A program made the translations under genes and the position numbers. From contig QJZC01000066.1 of NCBI GenBank assembly GCA_003247575.1, positions 17,709-81,708 of the forward strand: DNA of 64,000 nt, written 5' to 3'. Under the pieces are notes generated by a model, which saw nothing but the letters and a program-made list of their open reading frames with translations, did no database searches and was not told the origin of the DNA. Source of the DNA: Pseudomonadota bacterium (GTDB lineage: Bacteria; Myxococcota_A; UBA9160; SZUA-336). Positions 35,179 through 44,309 of this stretch are shown in pieces; the stretch's first letter is position 1, and the number at the start of each line of letters is the position of its first letter.

Positions 35179-36681
35179 CTAGAGCTCACAGATCGCACAT
35201 GCATCGCGGCCGCCGTTCTTCACCGAGTAGAGGGCGCGATCGGCCGCTTCGATCACGGCAGCCTGAGACGGAACCGAGGTGCCGGCCGAGACGACGCAGC
35301 CGCCGATGGAAGCCGTGCGTCTCACCTCACTCTCGCTCACCTCGATCTTTCGCGCGGCAATGGATTCTCGAATTCGCTGCCCACACGCTTCGAGCGCGTC
35401 CCTGTTCGTCTGGCGCACGATGACGGTGAACTCCTCGCCGCCGTAGCGACAGCACACGGCATCGGAGCCGCACGCGGCCTCGATGGCACGAGCCGTCTGC
35501 TTCAGCATCTCGTCTCCTGCTGCGTGTCCGTACTGATCGTTCACACTCTTGAAGTGATCGATGTCGATCAGCAGCAGCCCCAGGCCGCCCTCCCCTTCGC
35601 GCAAGTTCTGGAGGGCCGAGGCGAGTGAGTCGTCGAAGTATCCCCGATTGCGAAGCCCTGTGAGCGCATCCTTGGTTGCGCGCTCTTCGAGCGCACGCTT
35701 CTGCTTCTCGAGCTGACCCATCTCGTGACTCACGGTCTCTACCTGATGCTGGAGCGCGAGACTCTCGCGCAGGAGCAGCTCGGTGGCGCGCTGACGAATG
35801 ACCAGCACGTGGGCATCGTCTTGAATGTCGAGCCCCAGCGTCTCCGCCACAGCGGGCAACGCCTCTTGGATCTCGGTCAACACACCGTTGCAGGTTTCTC
35901 GATCGAACTGCAGCAGGTGTTCTCCGATTTGCAGCAGCTCGGTCACCCGGTGCTCGACCGCTTCCCCGGTGAGGATCTCACCACAACGCGTCGCGAAGGC
36001 GGAGAACCGCGCGAGCTGACGCGCCACCGTGTTCTCTTCGGAGAGCTCCTCCAACTCCTCAGACTGAGAGATCGCAAGACAGACGTCCCGCGGAAGCCCC
36101 CAGCTGTCGAGCAGCTCTCCGCCGAACCTCATATGCGTCGTTCCGAGACGCTCGAACTCGGCCTCGGACAAGGGGACTCCGGTCGCTTCGACCTGCTCGA
36201 GGACGTGGTTGTAGTCTTCGGCTGCGCACTCTGCGAGCACCAACTGCCCGAAGCGCGCCAGCAGCCCAGCCAGAAAGGCCTCATCCGCCAGGGCAGGCTT
36301 CAGGCGCTGCGCGATCAACCGCATGCCCTTCGTCATGCAGGCGGTGTGCGTCCAGAAGCGCGGATACGAGAACAGGCGCCCTGCACGACCACTCGACACC
36401 GAAATGACCGAGAAGGAGAGAGCGAGCAGATTGACCGTCCGCAGGCCCAACACCAGAATCGCCTGGCGCAGGCTCGTGACTTCGCGCGGCATGCCGAACA
36501 TTCCGGAGTTGGCCGTTCGGATGACTCGCGCAGCCAACACCGGGTCTTGACCGAGCAGCTTCGAGAGCTCGTCGATATCGACGTCGTCTTGACGATTGAG
36601 CTCCACGATCCGCAGTGCCACACCGGGCGCCGTCGGCAACTGGTCCGCGCTCTTCAACCGCTCGAGTAGGTCTGACTGCAT
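35179..36681 (-). CDS. HDOD-GGDEF diguanylate cyclase
   Basis: The 500-residue protein joins an N-terminal HDOD domain (about 10-210: LPTAPGVALRIVELNRQDDVDIDELSKLLGQDPVLAARVIR) to a coiled linker (about 290-340) and a GGDEF domain (about 345-500). The active site reads RYGGEEF and the DxLTGLxNR start is DALTGLRNRGYF, so it should make cyclic di-GMP. The inhibitory I-site (RxxD just before the active site) reads CGSD, so product inhibition is probably lost. The ATG at 36681 is preferred over a TTG four codons earlier. It lies after the acyl-CoA dehydrogenase gene, separated by a strong hairpin. Confidence 0.93.
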   Translation of the reverse strand: MQSDLLERLKSADQLPTAPGVALRIVELNRQDDVDIDELSKLLGQDPVLAARVIRTANSGMFGMPREVTSLRQAILVLGLRTVNLLALSFSVISVSSGRAGRLFSYPRFWTHTACMTKGMRLIAQRLKPALADEAFLAGLLARFGQLVLAECAAEDYNHVLEQVEATGVPLSEAEFERLGTTHMRFGGELLDSWGLPRDVCLAISQSEELEELSEENTVARQLARFSAFATRCGEILTGEAVEHRVTELLQIGEHLLQFDRETCNGVLTEIQEALPAVAETLGLDIQDDAHVLVIRQRATELLLRESLALQHQVETVSHEMGQLEKQKRALEERATKDALTGLRNRGYFDDSLASALQNLREGEGGLGLLLIDIDHFKSVNDQYGHAAGDEMLKQTARAIEAACGSDAVCCRYGGEEFTVIVRQTNRDALEACGQRIRESIAARKIEVSESEVRRTASIGGCVVSAGTSVPSQAAVIEAADRALYSVKNGGRDACAICEL

Positions 36682-36718
36682 CGCTGGCCCCAACCTCTAG
36701 TCTCGGCTGTGCGATGCG

Positions 36719-36753
36719 ACGCTTGAGCGGATCGGCAGGATCCGCTCAAGCGT
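36719..36753. terminator. Hairpin with 15-bp perfect arms
   Basis: ACGCTTGAGCGGATC (36719-36733) pairs exactly with GATCCGCTCAAGCGT (36739-36753) across five bases. It lies about 50 bases beyond the acyl-CoA dehydrogenase stop and before the HDOD-GGDEF start, so it fits a terminator for the former, though no T-run follows. Confidence 0.7.
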
Positions 36754-36800
36754 GCTCGCGCGCGCCAAACGAGCCGCACCGAGGTGGGCCCAAACGGCGA

Positions 36801-37976
36801 CTACTGCGCGCGGATTCCGAGCATGAACTCTGCGATCAGCTTCGTGTGCAGCTCGCTCGTGCCCTCACCGAACTCGAGCGACTTCGCTTCGAGCAGCAGC
36901 CGCCCGACCTCGTACTCCTCGGACAGGCCATGCCCACCGTGGACCTGGATCGCATCGAGCGCATTGGCAACGGCCGCCTGGCTCGCCATCAACTTTGCGA
37001 CCGACGACTCCATGCTCGCGCGCGCGACCCCAGCATCCTTCATGCGCCCCAGCTGATAGACGATCTGCCGTGCCGCCTGCGTGCGGCACGTCATGTCCGC
37101 AATCTTCTGCTGAACGAGCTGGAACTCTCCGATTTTCTGACCGAAGGCCTCGCGATTCATGGCATAGGGCAGCGCGAGATCGAGACAACGCTGCGCTTGC
37201 CCGACACAGCGCGCCGCGACCGAGAAGCGGCCCGTGTCGAGCGCTGCTCCCAATACCGGAAATCCGCGACCGGGTTCGCCCAGCAGACCCTCATCAGGCA
37301 CGAAGACATCCTGCATGTGGACCTCGGCCAGGTTGTCGCGCTTCAAGGTCCGCATCGGGAACTCGCCGATCGAGATTCCCTCGCTGGCGGGGTCGACCAG
37401 GAAGGCCGTCACTCCTTTGTGTCGCGCATCGCGATCCACACTGGCGACGACGAAGAAGAGGCCTGCGTGCGCCGCGTGCGAGATGAAGATCTTCGTGCCC
37501 GACAGGAGCCAGCCACCCGAGACGCGACGCGCCAGCGTGCGCATGCTCGCCAGATCGGTGCCACCATCGGGCTCGGTGAGGCACGCCGAAGTCAGGCAGG
37601 TCCCGTCCGCTATACGCGGCAGCCAGCGCTCCATCTGCGCAGCGGATCCGAAGTTCAGGATCGAATTTGCGACCAGCGAGTTGCTGACCGACACGACCGA
37701 GGCGACGACCCAGTCGACGCGCGCCAGCTCCTCACACACGATCCCATAGGTCATCACATCACTGCGCGAGCCGCCGTATTCGGGGGGAATCAGTGGACCC
37801 ATGTAGCCGAGCGGGACCAGCTTCTGGATCAACTCCAGTGGGTACCTTCCCGCACGTTCATGCTCCTCGACGTAGGGCAGGATCTCGCTCTCGGCGAAGG
37901 CTCGCACGGCGCTACGCACCTCGCGCTGTTCGGGCGTCAGATCGAAGTCGGCCATGCGATCGAGCGGAGTATTCAT
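36801..37976 (-). CDS. Acyl-CoA dehydrogenase
   Basis: The 391-residue flavoenzyme introduces an alpha,beta double bond in an acyl-CoA. Family motifs are ACLTEPDGGTDLASM (about 128-142), the dimer/FAD region SGTKIFISHA, GRFSVAARCVGQAQ, QVHGGHGLSEEYEVGRLL, and the C-terminal EGTSELHTKLIAEFMLG, whose Glu is the usual catalytic base. It resembles glutaryl-CoA and short-chain types more than long-chain ones, but the substrate is not determined. The neighbours give no pathway. Confidence 0.94.
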   Translation of the reverse strand: MNTPLDRMADFDLTPEQREVRSAVRAFAESEILPYVEEHERAGRYPLELIQKLVPLGYMGPLIPPEYGGSRSDVMTYGIVCEELARVDWVVASVVSVSNSLVANSILNFGSAAQMERWLPRIADGTCLTSACLTEPDGGTDLASMRTLARRVSGGWLLSGTKIFISHAAHAGLFFVVASVDRDARHKGVTAFLVDPASEGISIGEFPMRTLKRDNLAEVHMQDVFVPDEGLLGEPGRGFPVLGAALDTGRFSVAARCVGQAQRCLDLALPYAMNREAFGQKIGEFQLVQQKIADMTCRTQAARQIVYQLGRMKDAGVARASMESSVAKLMASQAAVANALDAIQVHGGHGLSEEYEVGRLLLEAKSLEFGEGTSELHTKLIAEFMLGIRAQ

Positions 37977-38081
37977 GTGGAGACCTCGGGAAGGTAGTGC
38001 GAACGCGGTGATGCGCAGCGGACTCGAAGGAGGCAGCTCGGGTAGACAGACGATCGCCCGAGCCGGCGCATCATGCGGAGC

Positions 38082-40325
38082 TCAAGGTTCGGCTGAAGCG
38101 CGCGCGCGCTCGATCTCGTACAGCTGCTCGGACAGGCGCTCGCGCTGCAACCGGCGGATCTCTAGGTCGGGTGGATCGCTACGGCCTGGCTCCGGAAGCT
38201 CGAGACCCGCGAGGTCGCCCACCGAAGCCGCCGGGTCGTAGGGCCCTAGCCGCGGAGGGGACTGCGGAGCTTCCTCGCCGAGGGTCGTTCGGAGCGCACC
38301 GAGCACACCACTCACGCGCATCGCGCGCTCGACGACCTGCGCATCCTGCTCGAAGGTCAGCGAGCCACTCAGCTCCACCGAGCGATCACGGAAGGTCAGC
38401 TTCCCGGCGACGCGCGCCTCGGCGCGCCCCTGCTCGAGCTCGACCGCGCGAAAGCGCGCAACACCATCGGCGAACGTGAACTCGCCGCTCAGCCTCGAGA
38501 AGGGCTCGGGGGCGCGCGTCTCCTGGGGATCCAGGTCCGCGGCGAGCTCTCGGAGGGAGGCTCGGGCAAGTTCTCCGCCAGGCACCTCGAAGCGCCCCAC
38601 ACCGCGAATCCGATCGGCCCGAGCAGAGCCGTCGAGCCGCAGCTGGGCATACAACCTGCCACCCATGTGCGGTTCGCCCAAGAAGCTCGTACTGATGCGC
38701 GCCAGGTCTACTCCGTCCAGACTGAGCTGCAGCTCGAGACGATCGCGCTCCAGATCGTAGGCGGTGTCGGCAAACGCCACTTGCTCGGCCCATTCGAGGC
38801 GGAGGTCACGCCCCGAGAGCTGCGAATCGACGAGCCGGAGCGGTCCACTGATTCGCACGGGCGGAAGGTCTGGCACCTCGAACTCGAGCGCGCGCGCCTC
38901 GGCCTCCACGTCCGCTCCGGACCCACTCTCGTAGCCGAAGCCGGAAAGCTCGAGCTCTCCAGCGCTCGGAGCCAGATCGCCTGGCAGCCAACCCGCCAGA
39001 TCGCGCGCGTCGACTCGCCCGGCCCCACGCAGCGACACACGGGGTTGTAGGCGGCCCGGGAATCCCTCGACCCGCGGGTTCTCATCGGACGCGTTCTCGT
39101 CAGACCCGTTCTCATGAGACCGAATGGATGCTTCGGAGCCCTCCAGCACGCGCCCGTCGGCGTAGCTTCCTCGCAGGGCGAAGCGTCCTCGGAGCTCACT
39201 CGCGCCGGACCGCAGCTCGAAGGCTTGTTCCCCGAACGCAGTTTCGAGACCCGCGAGCGTCCCGGCGAGCTCGGCCTCGACGCCGGCCGGCTTGCGCACC
39301 AACGATCCGGCTACGATTTCACACCCACTCAGGTCGAGCCGCCAGCGATTCCGCCGCACCTTCTCGGACACGACCTCGGCCGTCGGCGCCAGTTCCTCCC
39401 CGGGGCGCGCACTCCAGTCTGCCGCCACATCTGCGGGCCCGAGCACGCGGAGATCCGCGACCCGTAGGTCGAGGCTAGCGAGCTTACCCTGGAGCCCGAC
39501 GCGGTCGAGAGAGCCTCCGGTCCCCGCCAGCTGCAAGCGCGCGTCGAGGCTCCCCCAGAGAGCGAGCTCTGGCGACAGGCGCGACCTGAGCTCGGCCAGA
39601 TCGAATCCCCCGAGCTGCAGCTCCGCAGCCCAACCGACGCGGGAGGGGCCGGGCGCACCCAGTCCCTCGAGCTCGACCCATCCGCTGCGAAGCCTACCGA
39701 CACCCGGGAGCTCGGCGCTCCAATCGATGCGGGCCCTCCCATCGAGCTTACCGACGAACGCAGCCTCGATGCCGTCGATCACCCAGCCCTGCGATCCTGT
39801 GGCCGGGTCCCTCGATTCCTGCGATTCCGTGGACCGGTCGCCCGCAGGTCCGGCGGCGGACCTCGCGACGGTCAGGCGTCCGCCGTTGACCTGCAGGGTG
39901 CGCACTGCCGGCGATCCACGGAGCAGGCTGATCCAGGAGAGACCCAACTCGAACGCGTCGATGCGCAGGCGCAGCTCCGCCGAAGGCACGTTCGCGGGCG
40001 CATTCGCAAGAGGACTCTCCCTGCCTCTCCACAGCTCGACCGACCGTCCCCAGTCGCCGACGAGCGCGGACACCAGCGCGGCATCGTCGATGCGCACACC
40101 CTCTACGCGCACGTCCTCCACACGCAGACTGGGGCGCAGCCCGACGGCAAGCTGCGCGGAATCCCACTCGATGCGCGCCCCGGAGCGGGCCTCGAGCTCC
40201 TGAAAGAATGGGCCGACGACCGTGTCCGGTTCGAGCTCGGACCAGGCCCAGCCGAGCGAGACGAGCGCAGACCCCAGCACGAGCAATCCCAGACCGCCCG
40301 CGACCACACACAGAAACCGCTTCAC
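38082..40325 (-). CDS. AsmA-like envelope protein
   Basis: The 747-residue product has an N-terminal membrane anchor (LCVVAGGLGLLVLGSALVSLGWAW, 5-28) and a long periplasmic, beta-rich region typical of AsmA/TamB relatives. It shows SGARIEWDSAQLAVGLRPSLRVEDVRVEG near 48-76 and AsmA-C-like GGRLYAQLRLDGSARADRIRGVGRFEVPGGEL near 570. AsmA-like bridges are thought to shuttle phospholipid to the outer membrane. A short stretch near residue 405 repeats SDEN/SDEN encoded by near-tandem codons. It is preceded on the same strand by the kinase-like gene 64 bp upstream. Confidence 0.78.
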   Translation of the reverse strand: MKRFLCVVAGGLGLLVLGSALVSLGWAWSELEPDTVVGPFFQELEARSGARIEWDSAQLAVGLRPSLRVEDVRVEGVRIDDAALVSALVGDWGRSVELWRGRESPLANAPANVPSAELRLRIDAFELGLSWISLLRGSPAVRTLQVNGGRLTVARSAAGPAGDRSTESQESRDPATGSQGWVIDGIEAAFVGKLDGRARIDWSAELPGVGRLRSGWVELEGLGAPGPSRVGWAAELQLGGFDLAELRSRLSPELALWGSLDARLQLAGTGGSLDRVGLQGKLASLDLRVADLRVLGPADVAADWSARPGEELAPTAEVVSEKVRRNRWRLDLSGCEIVAGSLVRKPAGVEAELAGTLAGLETAFGEQAFELRSGASELRGRFALRGSYADGRVLEGSEASIRSHENGSDENASDENPRVEGFPGRLQPRVSLRGAGRVDARDLAGWLPGDLAPSAGELELSGFGYESGSGADVEAEARALEFEVPDLPPVRISGPLRLVDSQLSGRDLRLEWAEQVAFADTAYDLERDRLELQLSLDGVDLARISTSFLGEPHMGGRLYAQLRLDGSARADRIRGVGRFEVPGGELARASLRELAADLDPQETRAPEPFSRLSGEFTFADGVARFRAVELEQGRAEARVAGKLTFRDRSVELSGSLTFEQDAQVVERAMRVSGVLGALRTTLGEEAPQSPPRLGPYDPAASVGDLAGLELPEPGRSDPPDLEIRRLQRERLSEQLYEIERARASAEP

Positions 40326-40389
40326 GCCACACGATCCTTCGCAGCAGACTGCGTCTCATTCTAGTCGACGCGCGCGGAGGGCAGAGAAG

Positions 40390-41757
40390 CTAGCCGGATG
40401 CCGGGCAGATCTCCTCGGGCGCGGAGGCACAGAGCGCCTCGAGCTGTCGCCGCAGCTGCGCGAGTACCTCGCGCCGCTCCCCGAGCGTGCGCGCCAGGGG
40501 CGCCCGTCGTAGGGTCTCCATCGCGCGGTAGAGCGGCGCGATCATCCGAGCCCGCTGGAAGAGCTCTTCCAGCCGATCGAGATCCGCGAAGTCGAGCCAG
40601 TGCTGAAGGTAGAGCGCCTCGAGGCCCATTCGCTCCTCTGGAGACTCGAATCCGTCCACCAGCCGCAGCGGCGTCAGGAACGGATGCGACAGCGCGCCGG
40701 ACCAACCGATGATGCGGCTCTCCCCCGCCTGCTGCACTACGGACTCCGGGCCGAATTGCGGCAGATGCAGACTCGCAGGCACGTCGGCCTCGGCCAGCTC
40801 CGCGAACGCCTCCTCGAACGAGTCGAGGTGCTTGCGCAGACCGACCGAATCGAGTTCCGTGAAGAAGGCTCCCCCATCGACGCACTGAGACAGCGCGTGC
40901 ACGAAGCGATCGAGGTCGGCCCGCAGGATCTCGGGACGCTGATCCGGACAGCCCAGCTCGATCAGCTTGTCGGGATGCTCGGCAGTCTGCATCTGCACTT
41001 CGGCCAGGCCCCGCAAGAGCCACTGTGCGTGCTGGAGGTCGATGGGGCTGCATACACCGGAGTCCTCGGTCAGCAGGTATCCACGCTTGGCGTCGATCGC
41101 GAAGACGCGCGGAATGAGGCGTGGACACTCCCGTGCCAGATAGGCGGTCAGCTCCGGCTCGTGTGCCGAAGCCTCTCCGCACGCCTTCAGGTAGGCCGCG
41201 CCCGAATCGAGCGGAATGCGTGCGGTGGCGTTCTGCGAGGAAGCCGTCACCGGATACATGCGCCCCACGGCTCGCAGACCGACACGCTCGAACTCGTCCT
41301 CGAGCCAGGAGACCGCGCGCCCGAGCCAGCCGGGCCGGGTCCAGGGCGGGCTGTGCTCCGGAAGCTCTTCCGTGAAGTAGCGCTCGATCAACTCCGCGTG
41401 GCGGGGGTGCACGTCGTCGAGCTCGAGGAGCTCTTCTGGACCGAACCAATCGGTTCCGGACGGGCGTGCCCAGCTGAGCTGACGCGGCTCGATTACGAAG
41501 ACGCAGACATAGCTAGCCGGATCGAAGGGGTCCTGCGCCTCGATCGAACGCAGCACCGTCCCATCGAGCTTGAGGCTACGCAGCACGGCCTCGTGAATCT
41601 CGCCGACGACGCGCCACCAGGGCTGCTCAGTGGGCACCTCGACCATGGGGAGCGCCCATCCCTCACGCGTAACACGCAGCAGTACCTTCGCATCCCGGGC
41701 GTCGGGAATGAGTACGTGAAAAGCCTGGACGGGGACATCGGTTCCGGATTCAGACAC
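40390..41757 (-). CDS. NUDIX-like domain fused to a degenerate aminoglycoside-phosphotransferase-like domain
   Basis: The 455-residue protein has an N-terminal half (13-128) that looks like a degraded NUDIX fold (KVLLRVTREGWALPMVEVP, then VVGEIHEAVLRSLKLDG where a NUDIX box would lie). The C-terminal half (about 165-440) has the APH/choline-kinase shape. Where active kinases have HxDxxxxN, it reads SLHLPQFGPESV (329-340), and the DxW metal motif reads IIGWSGALSHPF (349-360). Both catalytic Asp are missing, while the surrounding SHPF is kept. An anhydrous binding or regulatory role is likely. It is 64 bp upstream of the AsmA-like gene on the same strand. Confidence 0.68.
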   Translation of the reverse strand: MSESGTDVPVQAFHVLIPDARDAKVLLRVTREGWALPMVEVPTEQPWWRVVGEIHEAVLRSLKLDGTVLRSIEAQDPFDPASYVCVFVIEPRQLSWARPSGTDWFGPEELLELDDVHPRHAELIERYFTEELPEHSPPWTRPGWLGRAVSWLEDEFERVGLRAVGRMYPVTASSQNATARIPLDSGAAYLKACGEASAHEPELTAYLARECPRLIPRVFAIDAKRGYLLTEDSGVCSPIDLQHAQWLLRGLAEVQMQTAEHPDKLIELGCPDQRPEILRADLDRFVHALSQCVDGGAFFTELDSVGLRKHLDSFEEAFAELAEADVPASLHLPQFGPESVVQQAGESRIIGWSGALSHPFLTPLRLVDGFESPEERMGLEALYLQHWLDFADLDRLEELFQRARMIAPLYRAMETLRRAPLARTLGERREVLAQLRRQLEALCASAPEEICPASG

Positions 41758-41976
41758 GACAGCCTACGGTAGGAGCTACGCACCGCTAAGTCACCCGAGC
41801 CGTGCGCATCCTGACGACACGGGCGTCATCAGCAGACACCAAGGAGAGTAATCACACTCGTTTCCTCGAACGACGAGCAAGAAACCGACCCGGCTGCCAG
41901 CGGCCTCGCCACCAATGCTCGCGGCTCCCCATGGGTTCAGCTCTGAGCGGGCTCTCGCTCGAACCTCGAGGTTAGG

Positions 41977-42351
41977 TCAGTTCTTCGTCATCGCGCGCTC
42001 CACGGCTTTGAGCAGCTCTGCGCGGCCGAACGGTTTCTGCAGGAACAGCTCGAAGCCGGCCCGCTTCGACGCTTCGCGTCGGTTCGAGTACGCAGACATC
42101 ATCACCGCGGGGATCTCGAGATCCGTGCGGCGGCGCAGGGTCTCCACCAGCCGCAACCCGTTGATGTCCGGAAGCTGGTAATCGAGAATCAGTAGATCGG
42201 GCTGCTCGATCTCGAAGCTGGCGACCACCTCTCGCCCGCAGCCGCGTACTGAAACATCATAGTGTTCCGACAGAATCACCGAGACCGCCCGAGCGCAGTC
42301 CTCATCGTCCTCGGCAACGATGATAAAGGGACGAACCGAACCGTAATCCAT
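41977..42351 (-). CDS. Stand-alone response regulator receiver
   Basis: The 124-residue product is a single CheY-like receiver with the acidic pocket AEDDEDC near 13-19, the phospho-acceptor Asp in LLILDYQLPD, and MMSAYSNRREASKRAGFELFLQKPF containing the conserved Ser and Lys. No output domain is fused. ATG 42351 has GGAGGAAGGA close upstream. A paralogue is encoded divergently 354 bp away and shares the SAYxNxREASxxAGFExFLxKP sequence. No histidine kinase is near. Confidence 0.92.
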   Translation of the reverse strand: MDYGSVRPFIIVAEDDEDCARAVSVILSEHYDVSVRGCGREVVASFEIEQPDLLILDYQLPDINGLRLVETLRRRTDLEIPAVMMSAYSNRREASKRAGFELFLQKPFGRAELLKAVERAMTKN

Positions 42352-42705
42352 GCTTCCTTCCTCCGCGGTCTCGTCCCCAGGGCCTGCGCGAGACCGCGCC
42401 TTCCTCCCTCGCTTCGGCCCTGACAACTGCGACCTTGAGCGACCAGCGACGCCACACGGGTTCCCTTGCACTCGACTAGAGCTCGGAACGGAGATGCGCA
42501 CCCAAGTCGAGAAGTGCACCCCCTCGCGACCGGCGGCCTGCCGCCAGGTGCGACCGAGTTGCCTACGCCCTGGTTCCGCCGCAACCAAGCTTCCGGAGAA
42601 GCACGTCGCTGGCACTCAAGCAGCGCAGGAGCTCCTCCGATCGAGCCCTTGCGGTCCGGCGAATGACGGGCCGTCTGAACGTCCCCGCTCCAGGCGAGAC
42701 ATGCG
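42352..42705. other. Divergent promoter region between two receivers
   Basis: No gene is recognised in these 354 bases between the two paralogous receiver genes. It should contain both promoters. No clear binding-site repeat was found. Confidence 0.45.
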
Positions 42706-43236
42706 ATGCCAGATCACCCCCTACTGAAATTCCGGCTCACGGGCTGCTCGAGACAGAGTGAAGACGAGCGCTCGGGGGCAGTCCCCAACGCCGCGCTCTC
42801 TCGCCGCTCCGGCTGGCTGGATCGATTCCTCGATCCGAGCGACAAGCCTCTCTCCGAGGGCTCGAATTCCCCGAATACCCTGCCTTCGATCGTCGTCATT
42901 GAGGACGACGGTGACATCGCGAGGGGACTCGCATTCATGCTTTCGGGCGCCTATACGGTCGAGACGGCAGAGCGCGGATCGCTCGCGCTCGAGCTGGTGG
43001 CCCGGACCCAGCCCGATCTCCTGCTCGTGGACCACCAGCTGCCCGATACCAACGGGATCGCACTGATCTCCGAGCTGCGACAGCGCGGCGTCACAGCGCG
43101 AGCGATCATGATCTCGGCATACGAAAATCAGCGCGAAGCCAGCTTGGCGGCCGGCTTCGAAACGTTTCTCTTGAAGCCATGGGAAAATGGAGAGCTCGTC
43201 TGGCAGATCGAACACGCGCTGGCACGTTCGGCTTGA
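42706..43236 (+). CDS. Stand-alone response regulator receiver with N-terminal extension
   Basis: The 176-residue product has a receiver domain in residues 60-176: VVIEDDGDIARGL, the phospho-acceptor Asp in LLLVDHQLPDTNG, and MISAYENQREASLAAGFETFLLKPW. The first 58 residues are Ser/Arg-rich and unlike a domain; they may be partly untranslated, since no ribosome binding site supports the 42706 start. It is clearly a paralogue of the divergent receiver at 41977-42351. Confidence 0.88.
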   Translation: MPDHPLLKFRLTGCSRQSEDERSGAVPNAALSRRSGWLDRFLDPSDKPLSEGSNSPNTLPSIVVIEDDGDIARGLAFMLSGAYTVETAERGSLALELVARTQPDLLLVDHQLPDTNGIALISELRQRGVTARAIMISAYENQREASLAAGFETFLLKPWENGELVWQIEHALARSA

Positions 43237-43363
43237 ACCGCTCCGATGCGCGCTGCGCTCGAACGCCCTTCAACGTGTGAATATGCGGGCGCCCTGAGAG
43301 TCCACTTCTGCAGCGCTACGGACTAGGCGCTCGCGGGGTGATGTCGTAAAGTACGCGGCGAGT

Positions 43364-43741
43364 ATGGATGCTGAGAGCGACCCGATCTGTCGTAGAGACA
43401 TTCGAGCTGGTGCCGGCGCACCAGCCCAGGGGCCCTGCTCGGTGCGCTCTCGACCCGGATTCGTCCTTCTTCGCGCGAGCGCTGCGCTCCTCCTGGCGCT
43501 CGCGAGCACCGGCTGCTTCGCGTGGGTGCGGTCGGTGCAGACCGCGGTGGTCTGCAAGCCGGAAGCCGCGCGCAGCGCGGGGCGCGAAGATGCGCTCGCT
43601 GGAGACCCGGTACGCGACGACTACGCATCGATGTGCGGTGTCGCGGAGGAGTCCCTGAATCGCATGTATCAAGAAGCATACGAAGCGGTCGACGAGCAGA
43701 GCCGCGGAAGCCGACGAGGCCTGCTGCGACGCGTGTTCTGA
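43364..43741 (+). CDS. Small lipoprotein
   Basis: The 125-residue product has a hydrophobic run (LLRASAALLLALASTGC) with lipobox LASTGC (Cys51). The part before it is longer than usual; a GTG at 43442 would give a standard signal. The mature part is about 74 residues with AARSAGREDALAGDPVRDDYASMCG, an arrangement like short DUF2799-type lipoproteins (weak resemblance). It starts a plus-strand set of four genes that appear co-transcribed. Confidence 0.75.
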   Translation: MDAESDPICRRDIRAGAGAPAQGPCSVRSRPGFVLLRASAALLLALASTGCFAWVRSVQTAVVCKPEAARSAGREDALAGDPVRDDYASMCGVAEESLNRMYQEAYEAVDEQSRGSRRGLLRRVF

Positions 43742-43760
43742 TGATGAAGGGGGCCCGCGA

Positions 43761-44309
43761 ATGACGGTGCGACTCTGGGTCCTGGTTGGTGGGGTGGTCG
43801 CACTCTCCGGTGCCTGGTTGCTCTACTCTTCGAGCTTGCCGCGCGCACACAGCGTGGAACGGCCAGGGAAGCCGCCTGTGCTGTTCTTCGCGGCCGATGA
43901 TCCCGCCCTCGAAGAGGCTGCGGAGCAGGCCCGGCGCACCGTCGATACGTTCCTGACCGAGCTCGCCCGCACGCATGGTCCCCCCTCGCAAGCACAGCTC
44001 AAGGTGAGGATCGAAGAAGGCGACATCGTCGAGCACGTCTGGCTGGTCGACCTCCGCTACGAGCACGGCATGCTCTATGGCGTGGTAGGCAATGATCCTC
44101 TAGAACTGCGTGAATGGAAGCGGGGAGACCCTGCGATGGTCGACCCGAACGAGATCTCGGACTGGCTCCTGATCAACGAGCAGGGCCTCCAGGGAGGCTT
44201 CACTCTGCGAGCCGCCCGCGAGCGCATTCCGCCCGACGATCTGGAATCATTCAACGCAAGCTTCGCAGCCCACTTCGGGGTCGATCCAGAAGGACTCTTC
44301 AATGACTGA
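43761..44309 (+). CDS. DUF2314-family protein
   Basis: The 182-residue product has an N-terminal membrane anchor (LWVLVGGVVALSGAWLLYSSS, 5-25) and a DUF2314 (YegJ-like) domain: DDPALEEAAEQARRTVDTFLTEL, KVRIEEGDIVEHVWLVDLRYEHG, GNDPLELREWKRGDPAMVDPNEISDWLLINEQGLQGGFTLR. The family's function is unknown. AAGGGGG lies before the ATG at a good distance. Its last eight bases overlap the next gene's start (ATGACTGA), so it is translationally coupled to the disulfide-forming fusion protein. Confidence 0.85.
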   Translation: MTVRLWVLVGGVVALSGAWLLYSSSLPRAHSVERPGKPPVLFFAADDPALEEAAEQARRTVDTFLTELARTHGPPSQAQLKVRIEEGDIVEHVWLVDLRYEHGMLYGVVGNDPLELREWKRGDPAMVDPNEISDWLLINEQGLQGGFTLRAARERIPPDDLESFNASFAAHFGVDPEGLFND

